From assembly GCA_004283105.1 (NCBI GenBank), contig SHLN01000034.1, positions 1 through 15,135 on the forward strand: DNA of 15,135 bases, read 5' to 3'. Under the pieces are notes generated by a model that worked only from the letters and a program-made list of their open reading frames with translations, was not told where the DNA came from and made no database searches. Shown one piece after another: positions 6,707-14,826 of the stretch. Every line of letters begins with the position of its first letter. The stretch's first letter is position 1. Position numbers and translations under genes: made by a program. This DNA comes from Acidimicrobiia bacterium (GTDB lineage Bacteria > Actinomycetota > Acidimicrobiia > Spongiisociales > SHLN01).

Positions 6707-6907
6707 ATGCCAGTCACCATCACCGAAGACCACGATCTCGTTCCGCTCTGTCCGCATTGCAATCAGAGCTTGAACGTGATCGCGGCGACTACGCCGGTTG
6801 CCCAGGGATCCTCTGCCTTCAAGTTCGGAAAGCGGACCGTCTACGCCTGCCCGTCGTGCCGCAAGGCCCTGGGTATCTCCCAGCGCAAGGGGTTCTGGGC
6901 GGGATAG
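6707..6907 (+). CDS. Small zinc-ribbon protein, function unknown
   Basis: A 66-residue protein with two CxxC knuckles, CPHC at 15-18 and CPSC at 48-51, spaced as in a zinc ribbon. Between them lies FKFGKRTVYACPSC and after them RKALGISQRKGFWAG. The start at 6707 is preferred over the in-frame ATG at 6701 because AAAGGGA (6694-6700) would touch the latter but sits 6 bases before the former. No transmembrane segment or catalytic motif is visible. It shares a divergent promoter region with the SPFH/RHH operon. I recall small proteins of this kind near actinobacterial SPFH genes, but I cannot check it here. Possible roles include a metal-binding adaptor or nucleic-acid-binding factor. Confidence 0.75.
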   Translation: MPVTITEDHDLVPLCPHCNQSLNVIAATTPVAQGSSAFKFGKRTVYACPSCRKALGISQRKGFWAG

Positions 6908-6912
6908 CCGGG

Positions 6913-7758
6913 TCAGGGCTTGCGCAGGACGTAGACCCGCGACTCCAGTTTTCCGATGAGCTGGTAGATGCTCCAGAGGGCGTTGCCGTACATGACCCGG
7001 TAGGGAACTTCGCCGAGCTCTTCGAGCAGCCTCTCCCTGGCTCGCCTGAGTCTCGATACCTGGAGGAGGTAGTTGGGGGCGGCTCCGGACTCCTGGGAGG
7101 CTTCCGACCATTCCGACCCGATCAAATCGAGACTCTCGATACTGAAGCCGGCGGATTGAACATCGGACTCGAAACCGGCCACCGACAACCGCTCGGGATA
7201 GGTGGCGATATCCGCACACAGCCGCCGCTCCTCCTCAGGCTCGAGCAGCGCCGTGGCGAAGACCTCGTGCACCACCATGGCGCCACCTGGACGGAGCACC
7301 CGGAGGCACTCGGCGAATGCCGGTGCCGGATCGGCAATGTGCCCCAGCATGTCGCGCGATAGCGCCGCGTCGTAGACACCATCCTCGGCAGGAATCTGCT
7401 CGATGGTGCCGATCCGAATCTCCACGAGGTGGCCGTGTTCGTGGTGGGCGATCAACTCGAGCCCGCGCGTGACGTTCGCTTCGACCGGATCAACCGCCAC
7501 GGCCCGGCAGCCGAACCGCCCGGCCATCGCCAGGGCGTGAAGACCGTCTCTCCCACCGATGTCGAGCACGGTGTCGCCCGCCCCGATCCCGAGAGCCCCG
7601 ATCGTGTCGAAGATCGACTTACTCGGACGAGGATCGAGGCTCCGGGCCAGGATTTCGACTGCGGCTTCGAAGTCGCCGTCCACCCCGGCCTCTCCCTCGT
7701 CGGCACCGAGGCCCCAATCACCGTACATTGCCTCGACCGACACCGGGTTGGACCACAT
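6913..7758 (-). CDS. Class I SAM-dependent methyltransferase (UbiE/Methyltransf_11-like)
   Basis: A 281-residue protein. Motif I VLDIGGRDG is at 64-72, the acidic residue after beta-2 is D90 (AVAVDP), YDAALSRDMLGHI (129-141) matches motif II/IV of UbiE-like enzymes, and LRPGG is at 155-159. An N-terminal extension of about 60 residues and a C-terminal helical region (VSRLRRARERLLEELGEVPYR, 234-254) surround the core and may recognise the substrate, which is unknown. The start at 7758 gives MWSNPVSVEAMYGDW and has no strong ribosome binding site. A GTG at 7767 would add three residues. The longer frame upstream encodes an Arg/Pro-rich stretch that looks non-coding. It ends 5 bp from the convergent zinc-ribbon stop. 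Confidence 0.85.
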   Translation of the reverse strand: MWSNPVSVEAMYGDWGLGADEGEAGVDGDFEAAVEILARSLDPRPSKSIFDTIGALGIGAGDTVLDIGGRDGLHALAMAGRFGCRAVAVDPVEANVTRGLELIAHHEHGHLVEIRIGTIEQIPAEDGVYDAALSRDMLGHIADPAPAFAECLRVLRPGGAMVVHEVFATALLEPEEERRLCADIATYPERLSVAGFESDVQSAGFSIESLDLIGSEWSEASQESGAAPNYLLQVSRLRRARERLLEELGEVPYRVMYGNALWSIYQLIGKLESRVYVLRKP

Positions 7759-7906
7759 CTCATTCACGGGCCTGATCGTACCGACACGGACGCGTCGCCT
7801 CCTCCTAGGCCCCTTGGGCGGGCGCCAGTCGCATTGCGAGAGGGGACCTTTGGCGGTGGCGTTCGACGGGCCCGTCCAGTCCAATGGTCTCAAAAGGAGG
7901 GTCCGA
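7759..7906. promoter_or_regulatory. Divergent intergenic region, methyltransferase / 2TM protein
   Basis: This 148-bp gap lies between two divergent starts. It holds a perfect 12-bp palindrome, GACGGGCCCGTC, at 7865-7876, 30 bases before the 2TM protein start, and a strong AAAAGGAGG ribosome binding site at 7892-7900. I see no clear -35/-10 pair. Confidence 0.4.
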
Positions 7907-8194
7907 ATGGCAGCACCCGAGGAACCGGCAATGACCCGCGCCAAGCAACGAGTCGAAGAGGTGAGCGCGTTCTTCTACCACCTGATGGTGTTCGTGTTCG
8001 TCGGCTTCTTCCTGATCCTCATCGATCGGATGTCTGAGCCAAACGACCGGTTCGCCGGCCTCGACTGGGCGTTCTGGATCATCATCTTCTGGGGAATGGC
8101 TGTCGTCGGCCACGGCATCAGCGTCTACTTCGGTGAGTCCCGCATCCAGAAGGTCTACGAGGAGGAGAAGGCCCGGGAGCGTCAGCCGGACTGA
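7907..8194 (+). CDS. 2TM-domain membrane protein
   Basis: A 95-residue protein. The start is fixed by AAAAGGAGG six bases upstream of the ATG. It contains KQRVEEVSAFFYHLMVFVFV, then a first membrane helix (about 23-40), a short polar loop (SEPNDRF), a second helix (about 54-74, ending GHGISVYF) and a charged C-terminal tail rich in Glu, Lys and Arg. This is the pattern of the 2TM domain family (PF13239 by memory), which is found alone or at the N-terminus of sensor kinases and regulators. Here it stands alone. The function is unknown. Confidence 0.8.
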   Translation: MAAPEEPAMTRAKQRVEEVSAFFYHLMVFVFVGFFLILIDRMSEPNDRFAGLDWAFWIIIFWGMAVVGHGISVYFGESRIQKVYEEEKARERQPD

Positions 8195-8257
8195 CCCGGC
8201 CTCCGCACTCCCCCCTGGCCGCTCGGCCTGGCTCTGCATGGGTCGGGTCGAGCCAAC
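8195..8257. terminator. Convergent gap with weak hairpin
   Basis: Between the convergent 2TM protein and hydrolase stops there is a perfect 6-bp inverted repeat, TGGCTC (8229-8234) and GAGCCA (8250-8255), with a 15-base loop. There is no T-run on either side. It could end transcription in either direction, but the support is weak. Confidence 0.25.
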
Positions 8258-9193
8258 CTATCCGCCGGGTCGGTCGCGGAGCACTGAGTCGCTCTGGGCG
8301 ACGATCCAATCAGTGAGGAGCTCGAGGATTTGGCCGTCGATCGGCCGCCGAGCCTGCTTTTTGTAGGTTCGGAGTGAGGCCGGCCCGGGCTCCCGGCGCA
8401 GCAAGTGGGTCACATCGTCTATCACGTGACCGGTGAACGGGGACGGAACGGCGAGTTCCATAACACCCACATCTGCCGGATCCACCTGGATGTCCTTACT
8501 ACCGGTGACGGCCAGCACGGGGACGGCGGCCTTTCGGAGCGCCTCGGCGGGTTCGAAGGTCATGAACTCGCGAAACCATTTGGCATTGAGCCTCACGAAC
8601 TGGATACGGATCACATCTTCGGTCGAGGCCTTGATGCGTTCCAGTCGCTTCGTCTGGGTTCGCACAATGTCCTGGCGAGTCAGCTTCAACAGCCAGCGAA
8701 CCGGCCTCGGAAGCGTCGGGGCGATTTGCCGGGCTTGCCAGCGGAGGACCTCCTCCCCGTTTTGGGCAGCGCCGGCCAGCAGCACAACGCCTGCGAGGTG
8801 TTCGTCGACGGCGAGAGCGGACGCAATGAGCGCACCCTCACTGTGGCCTATGACGACGATCTGATCTGGGTCGACTTCCGGGCGGCTTCGCAGAACCTCG
8901 AGAGCGGCTCGGGCGTCGGCGATGTTGTCAAGGAATCCGCTGGAGAGGTACTCCCCCTGACTTTCGCCCACGCCTCGTTTGTCGTAGCGCAACGAGGCAA
9001 CCCCGTCGGCTGAGAGATGAGTAGCGATCTGACGCATGACATTGATCGAAAGCCGTTTTGCGTTCGAGTCGCGATCGATCGGGCCTGATCCGCTGATCAA
9101 CAGAGCGGCCCGACCAGGTGAAGCTGCAGAACCGGTCAGGCTTCCCCGCAGCGTGACCGCCCCGGAAGTAATGGTGATGTCGGTTTCAGACAT
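8258..9193 (-). CDS. Alpha/beta hydrolase (serine esterase/lipase-like)
   Basis: A 311-residue protein with a complete alpha/beta-hydrolase signature. The oxyanion region SGSGPIDRD is at 34-42, the nucleophile elbow GHSEG at 116-120 makes S118 the nucleophile, D234 (TGSKDIQV) is the likely acid and H263 (VTHLL) the likely base. A cap-like helical insertion spans about 145-215. The segment YDKRGVGESQGEY (70-82) is typical of the family of small soluble esterases and acyl hydrolases related to YqiA/Hydrolase_4. No signal peptide is visible, so it is cytoplasmic. The substrate is unknown. It is divergent from a winged-helix regulator gene 76 bp away, which is a plausible controller. Confidence 0.88.
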   Translation of the reverse strand: MSETDITITSGAVTLRGSLTGSAASPGRAALLISGSGPIDRDSNAKRLSINVMRQIATHLSADGVASLRYDKRGVGESQGEYLSSGFLDNIADARAALEVLRSRPEVDPDQIVVIGHSEGALIASALAVDEHLAGVVLLAGAAQNGEEVLRWQARQIAPTLPRPVRWLLKLTRQDIVRTQTKRLERIKASTEDVIRIQFVRLNAKWFREFMTFEPAEALRKAAVPVLAVTGSKDIQVDPADVGVMELAVPSPFTGHVIDDVTHLLRREPGPASLRTYKKQARRPIDGQILELLTDWIVAQSDSVLRDRPGG

Positions 9194-9269
9194 GGTTGTT
9201 GCCTCTCTCGATCTTATCCTATATTCTTATTATTGAGAATGTTATCAGAAATGAGAATCTAGGCAAACG
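9194..9269. promoter_or_regulatory. AT-rich divergent promoter region with TGAGAAT repeats
   Basis: This 76-bp gap is strikingly AT-rich from about 9212 to 9258. It contains TTGAGAAT at 9233-9240 and ATGAGAAT at 9251-9258, with the direct repeats 18 bp apart. An inverted copy of the core, ATTCT, at 9223-9227 forms an 18-bp imperfect palindrome (9223-9240, 14/18 matching) with the first repeat. These are candidate operator sites for the adjacent HTH regulator. The exact promoters cannot be placed. Confidence 0.5.
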
Positions 9270-9800
9270 ATGATCGAACGACGCGACCTTCTCCTCCATC
9301 CAATCCGGCTCCGGATCGTCCAGGCGCTCGTGGCCAGCCCGATGACTCCGCTACGGCTGAAGGAGCAACTCGGAGATGTGCCACAAGCCACGCTGTACCG
9401 ACACCTCAGCCAGCTCGCCGACGGCGGGTTGCTCGAGGTCCTGGAGGAACGACCGGTCCGCGGCGGCGTCGAGCGAACCTACGGAGTAGTTGCATCGGCA
9501 GCGTCGCTGACCGGTGACGAGCTCGAGACGGCCACGGCCGACGATCACTTCCGCTACTTCGCCACCTTCGTGGGCACCCTGCTGGCCGACTTCGCAGCCT
9601 ACGCAGAGACGAGCGACCTTGATCTCGTGGCCGACCGGGTTGGATATCGCCAGGTCGCACTGTGGCTCAGCGACGACGAGTTCGACGCGGTGGTGGCACG
9701 TATGAGCGGCGCCGTGCAGGAGACCATCCACAACGAGCCGGCACCGGGAAGGCGGCGCCGGCTCTTCAGCACGATCGTGATGCCTGGTGACCCGCGGTAG
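9270..9800 (+). CDS. Winged-helix transcriptional regulator (ArsR-like HTH)
   Basis: A 176-residue protein. Residues 6-70 form a winged-helix domain: LLHPIRLRIVQALVASPMTP, then a recognition helix region PQATLYRHLSQLADGGLLEVLE (38-59) and a wing around RPVRGGVERTYGV. A C-terminal part with YRQVALWLSDDEFDAVVARM and a conserved-looking APGRRRRLFSTIVMP end follows. No metal-binding cysteines of ArsR/SmtB are present, so a small-molecule or fatty-acid-type ligand is more likely than metal. It is divergent from the alpha/beta hydrolase gene and probably regulates it and itself; this is inferred from position. The ribosome binding site is weak (AGG at 9261-9263). Confidence 0.82.
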   Translation: MIERRDLLLHPIRLRIVQALVASPMTPLRLKEQLGDVPQATLYRHLSQLADGGLLEVLEERPVRGGVERTYGVVASAASLTGDELETATADDHFRYFATFVGTLLADFAAYAETSDLDLVADRVGYRQVALWLSDDEFDAVVARMSGAVQETIHNEPAPGRRRRLFSTIVMPGDPR

Positions 9801-9865
9801 GTGTCGCTCAATCCTGGCTCTCCCCCGGCCCATGTGAAGTATGCAATCGCAGACGGGAACGCGAC

Positions 9866-10876
9866 TCAGGAGGCATCGGCGCCTGCCTCATCGTCCACGA
9901 TGACCGTCTTGCCGCTGAGAGAACCCGCTGCCAGTAGGCGAAGGGCGTCCGGAACCTCGGCGAGATCGAAGCGCCGGCCGATGGCGGGGATGACCTCGCC
10001 GCGCCCCATGTGGTCGGCGAGCGGTTCGATAAACGCCCGATCCTCCTTGCTGATCATGCTTGTGAGGCGCTGACGGGTGAAGAGCGAGCGCACCATCGCC
10101 CGCAGCTGCCGGCCGATGCCGCCGGTCCACCGGCCTCCGCCTTCGCCACCGACGATCACAAGCCCCCCGGTCGGGGCGAGGACGCTCCGGAGCCGGCGAA
10201 TGCTGTTGCGCCCGCCGGTATCGATGATCAGGTCGTAGCGCTCACCGCCGTCGGTGAAGTCCTCCGCGGTGTAGTCGATGACCTGCTCGGCGCCGAGCGA
10301 ACGGACGAGCTCGAGATTGCGACTGCCGGCGACTCCGGTCACCGCTCCCCCGAGGGCCTTGGCCAGCTGCACCGTGTAGGAACCAACTCCACCGGACGCG
10401 CCGATGACGAGGACCTTCTGTCCGGACTGCAGCTTGCCGACGGTCGTGAGTGCCTGGAGGGCAGTGATTCCGGAGATGGCGGCGACCCCGGCCTGTTCGA
10501 ACGTCAGGTTGGCCGGTTTGTGAGCGAGCTTGGTTTCTTCAGCGGCGGCGAACTGAGCAAATGACCCGCTCGCTATGCCGAACACCTCGTCCCCGGGGGC
10601 GAAGCTCGTGACCTCGCTACCAACCGCGACGACCCGACCGGCGACGTCGAGGCCCGGCACTCTCGTCTTCGGCTTGGTGAGTCCATACCCGGCGATCCGA
10701 ACCATGTAGGGAAGCCCGGTCATGAGGTGCTCGACCCCGCGATCGAGACCGGCGGCCACGACCTCGACGAGCACCTCGTCCGGCTTGATTTCGGGCCGCT
10801 CGATGGTGCTCAGCTCGAGGACGTCGGCCGATCCATAGCGGTCCTGGACGATCGCCTGCATATTCGTTCCCGTCAT
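9866..10876 (-). CDS. Zinc-independent MDR-family NAD(P)-dependent oxidoreductase
   Basis: A 336-residue medium-chain dehydrogenase/reductase. The catalytic domain begins MQAIVQDRYGSADVLELSTIERPEIKP, the cofactor motif VLVIGASGGVGSYTVQLAKALG lies at 155-176, and YDLIIDTGG follows at 214-222. The cysteine ligands of zinc-type alcohol dehydrogenases are absent, so it resembles quinone oxidoreductase or enoyl reductase members that act on activated double bonds or quinones. The cofactor is probably NADPH; the substrate is unknown. The start is uncertain: ATG 10876 follows AGGAG with a 9-base spacing, while in-frame ATG 10903 follows GGGGAGAG and would add nine residues. It is divergent from the TetR gene, with two operator-like palindromes between. 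Confidence 0.88.
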   Translation of the reverse strand: MTGTNMQAIVQDRYGSADVLELSTIERPEIKPDEVLVEVVAAGLDRGVEHLMTGLPYMVRIAGYGLTKPKTRVPGLDVAGRVVAVGSEVTSFAPGDEVFGIASGSFAQFAAAEETKLAHKPANLTFEQAGVAAISGITALQALTTVGKLQSGQKVLVIGASGGVGSYTVQLAKALGGAVTGVAGSRNLELVRSLGAEQVIDYTAEDFTDGGERYDLIIDTGGRNSIRRLRSVLAPTGGLVIVGGEGGGRWTGGIGRQLRAMVRSLFTRQRLTSMISKEDRAFIEPLADHMGRGEVIPAIGRRFDLAEVPDALRLLAAGSLSGKTVIVDDEAGADAS

Positions 10877-10931
10877 GTTGTGGCGCTCCTGTGTCTTCTG
10901 CATTCTTCTCTCCCCGCACTGTGATTGCTTG

Positions 10932-10946
10932 TCGTACTTTGTACGA
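10932..10946. promoter_or_regulatory. TetR-type operator, box 1
   Basis: A perfect palindrome, TCGTAC-TTT-GTACGA, lies between the divergent MDR oxidoreductase and TetR genes. Box 2 (10960-10974) is its reverse complement at 14 of 15 positions, with centres 28 bp apart. Short symmetric sites beside a divergent TetR gene are the standard arrangement for autoregulation and control of the neighbour. Confidence 0.75.
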
Positions 10947-10959
10947 GGTGATACCATAA

Positions 10960-10974
10960 CCGTACAAAGTACGA
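10960..10974. promoter_or_regulatory. TetR-type operator, box 2
   Basis: CCGTAC-AAA-GTACGA is the second copy of the palindrome at 10932-10946, with one outer base different. It lies 26 bp upstream of the TetR start. Together the two boxes form a larger inverted repeat with a 13-base interval. TTGTAC (in box 1) and TACAAA (in box 2) are spaced 18 bp apart on both strands, so the boxes may contain the -35 and -10 hexamers of symmetric divergent promoters; the matches are weak. Confidence 0.7.
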
Positions 10975-11000
10975 ATGGCAAGCGCAGTGTCGAGGACCCC

Positions 11001-11666
11001 ATGCCACCGGCCACAAGAACCAGAGAACCACTCAGTCGCGATCGGGTTCTCACAGGAGCGCTGGCGCTCGCTGATGAGATCGGGATCGACAAGTTCACCA
11101 TCCGTCGACTGGCGTCCGCACTCGATACCAAGCCGATGACGATCTACTACCACCTGCCGAACAAGGAGGCCATCCTCGATGGGATGGTCGACCGGGTATT
11201 CGAGGAGATTGCGCTCCCCCCTACCGACCTCGAGTGGAAGCCGGCCATGCGCCACCGTGCGTTGTCGGCCCGAACGGTGCTCGTCCGGCACCCCTGGGCG
11301 GCCCCGCTCATGGAATCGAGGACCAACCCGGGGCCGGCCACGCTCGCTCATCACGATGCCGTCCTCGGGTGTTTCCGCCGGGGCGGGTTCTCGGTTCCGA
11401 TGACGGCCCACGCCTATGCCCTCGTCGACGCCTTCATCTATGGATTCGCCCTCCAGGAGACCAGCCTCCCGGCGACGAGGGGGGAAGAGATGTCGGACCT
11501 GGCCGGATCGATGGTCGACCTGCTCCCTCCCGATGACTACCCGCACCTCAAAGAGCTCGTCGCCAAACACGTCATGCAGCCCGGCTATGACTTCGGCGCC
11601 GAATTCGAGTTCGGCCTCGACCTCATTCTCGACGGTCTCGAAGCAGCGGCACGGAGAGATGACTGA
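11001..11666 (+). CDS. TetR-family transcriptional repressor
   Basis: A 221-residue protein. The start at 11001 follows GAGGA (10992-10996), and upstream in-frame codons run through the operator boxes. The N-terminal HTH domain covers about 13-60: DRVLTGALALADEIGIDKFTIRRLASALDTKPMTIYYHLPNKEAILDGM. The recognition helix pattern TKPMTIYYHLPNKEAIL (43-59) is typical of the branch related to the tetracycline repressor (TetR_C_1-type). The C-terminal part is helical, ends LDLILDGLEAAA and would hold the ligand pocket and dimer interface. It probably represses the divergent MDR oxidoreductase gene and itself through the twin boxes; the inducer is unknown. The downstream DUF1801 gene overlaps its stop. 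Confidence 0.9.
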   Translation: MPPATRTREPLSRDRVLTGALALADEIGIDKFTIRRLASALDTKPMTIYYHLPNKEAILDGMVDRVFEEIALPPTDLEWKPAMRHRALSARTVLVRHPWAAPLMESRTNPGPATLAHHDAVLGCFRRGGFSVPMTAHAYALVDAFIYGFALQETSLPATRGEEMSDLAGSMVDLLPPDDYPHLKELVAKHVMQPGYDFGAEFEFGLDLILDGLEAAARRDD

Positions 11667-12012
11667 CGACATGACCGTCGATGAATACCTCGAGAACGCC
11701 CCCGAGCCCCACCGGACAACCCTGTGCCAGATCCGGGAATCGCTGCGGAATATCCTGCCCGAAGCAACGGAAGGACTGTCCTACGGGGTCCCGGCGTTCA
11801 TGATCGACGGCACGCCTGTCGCCGGATACGCCTACTTCAAGAACCACTGCGGGTTCTACCCCCACTCCGGTTCCGTACTCGCAAGCGTTGCGGACGAACT
11901 GGCGGACTACGACTGGGCCAAGGGAACGCTCCGGTTTCCCATCGACGCCCCGCTCCCCCACTCCCTGTTGGCCCGTTTGGTCGAGGCCCGGACCAAACAG
12001 ATGGGCACGTAG
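11659..12012 (+). CDS. DUF1801 family protein (YdhG-like)
   Basis: A 117-residue protein. The sequence MTVDEYLENAPEPHRTTLCQIRESLRNILPEATEGLSYGVPAFMIDGTPVAGYAYFKNHCGFYPHSG follows the DUF1801 pattern, with the usual YGVPAF, FKNHCGFYP and KGTLRFP segments and a C-terminal LARLVEAR. Relatives such as Bacillus YdhG/Fra have been called iron chaperones, but the general function is unsettled. The ATG at 11659 overlaps the TetR stop by 8 bp. An ATG at 11671, 4 bases after that stop, would start exactly where family members usually start. Neither has a good ribosome binding site, so translation is likely coupled to tetR. Confidence 0.82.
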   Translation: MTDDMTVDEYLENAPEPHRTTLCQIRESLRNILPEATEGLSYGVPAFMIDGTPVAGYAYFKNHCGFYPHSGSVLASVADELADYDWAKGTLRFPIDAPLPHSLLARLVEARTKQMGT

Positions 12013-14313
<2,301 letters not shown>

Positions 14314-14352
14314 ACCACGCTGCGTCTGGCCGGTTCGCGGCAGTGAGGGCGA

Positions 14353-14368
14353 CGCCGCCTATGCGGCG
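14353..14368. terminator. Short hairpin at the katG / DUF454 convergence
   Basis: CGCCGC and GCGGCG, perfect 6-bp arms with a 4-base loop, lie 40 bp after the katG stop and overlap the last codons of the convergent DUF454 gene. No T-run follows. It is a weak candidate for a bidirectional stop signal. Confidence 0.3.
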
Positions 14369-14781
14369 AGGACGTCCTCACGGGTAGGCCGCGTGAGGAT
14401 GAAGACAATCCCGACGATTGCCAGACCCACGAGAGCGGCCCGGGCCCACCAGTCGGTCACGCTGTACATCACCGACCCGGTGACCACCACGATCACCGAT
14501 CCGACCGCAACAGCCTTGATACGGCGGGGGATGCCGAGGCCGGCGGAATAGTCGGACAGCACCTGCCCGAACCACCGGTTTGCCAGCATCCAGCGATGCA
14601 GACGCTCGTTCGACATCGAGAACAGCCACGCGGCAACCAGCAGGAACGGTGTCCCCGGCAGGCCGGGCAGTCCCAGCCCAACCGCGCCGACGGCAAGGCA
14701 GAGAAGGCCGAGGATCACGTACACGAGGCGCACCACCATCGGCGGCCGGGATTGGGGAGCGCGAGAACTGGGTGACGGCAT
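14359..14781 (-). CDS. DUF454/YbaN-family inner membrane protein
   Basis: A 140-residue membrane protein from the ATG at 14781. The first helix and turn (VRLVYVILGLLCLAVGAVGLGLPGLPGTPFLLVAAWLFS, 17-55) with SNERLHRWMLANRWFG (57-72) is the diagnostic DUF454 pattern. Two more hydrophobic helices follow (about 90-106 and 112-130). The function of the family is unknown. The start is uncertain: a TTG at 14808 extends it by nine residues without a ribosome binding site, ATG 14781 has AGGA directly in front, and ATG 14739 would start right at the first helix. It lies 45 bp downstream of the histidine kinase gene on the same strand and may share its transcript. Confidence 0.82.
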   Translation of the reverse strand: MPSPSSRAPQSRPPMVVRLVYVILGLLCLAVGAVGLGLPGLPGTPFLLVAAWLFSMSNERLHRWMLANRWFGQVLSDYSAGLGIPRRIKAVAVGSVIVVVTGSVMYSVTDWWARAALVGLAIVGIVFILTRPTREDVLAA

Positions 14782-14826
14782 TCCTGGAGATGTTACGGCA
14801 CAGTCCAAGGGACAGTGGCGGCGCCC

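Noticed and set aside
10617..11672. A 351-codon minus-strand open frame across the TetR gene and operator region
   Set aside because: It covers the TetR gene in antisense and runs through the operators and the MDR gene in another frame. No domain is visible.
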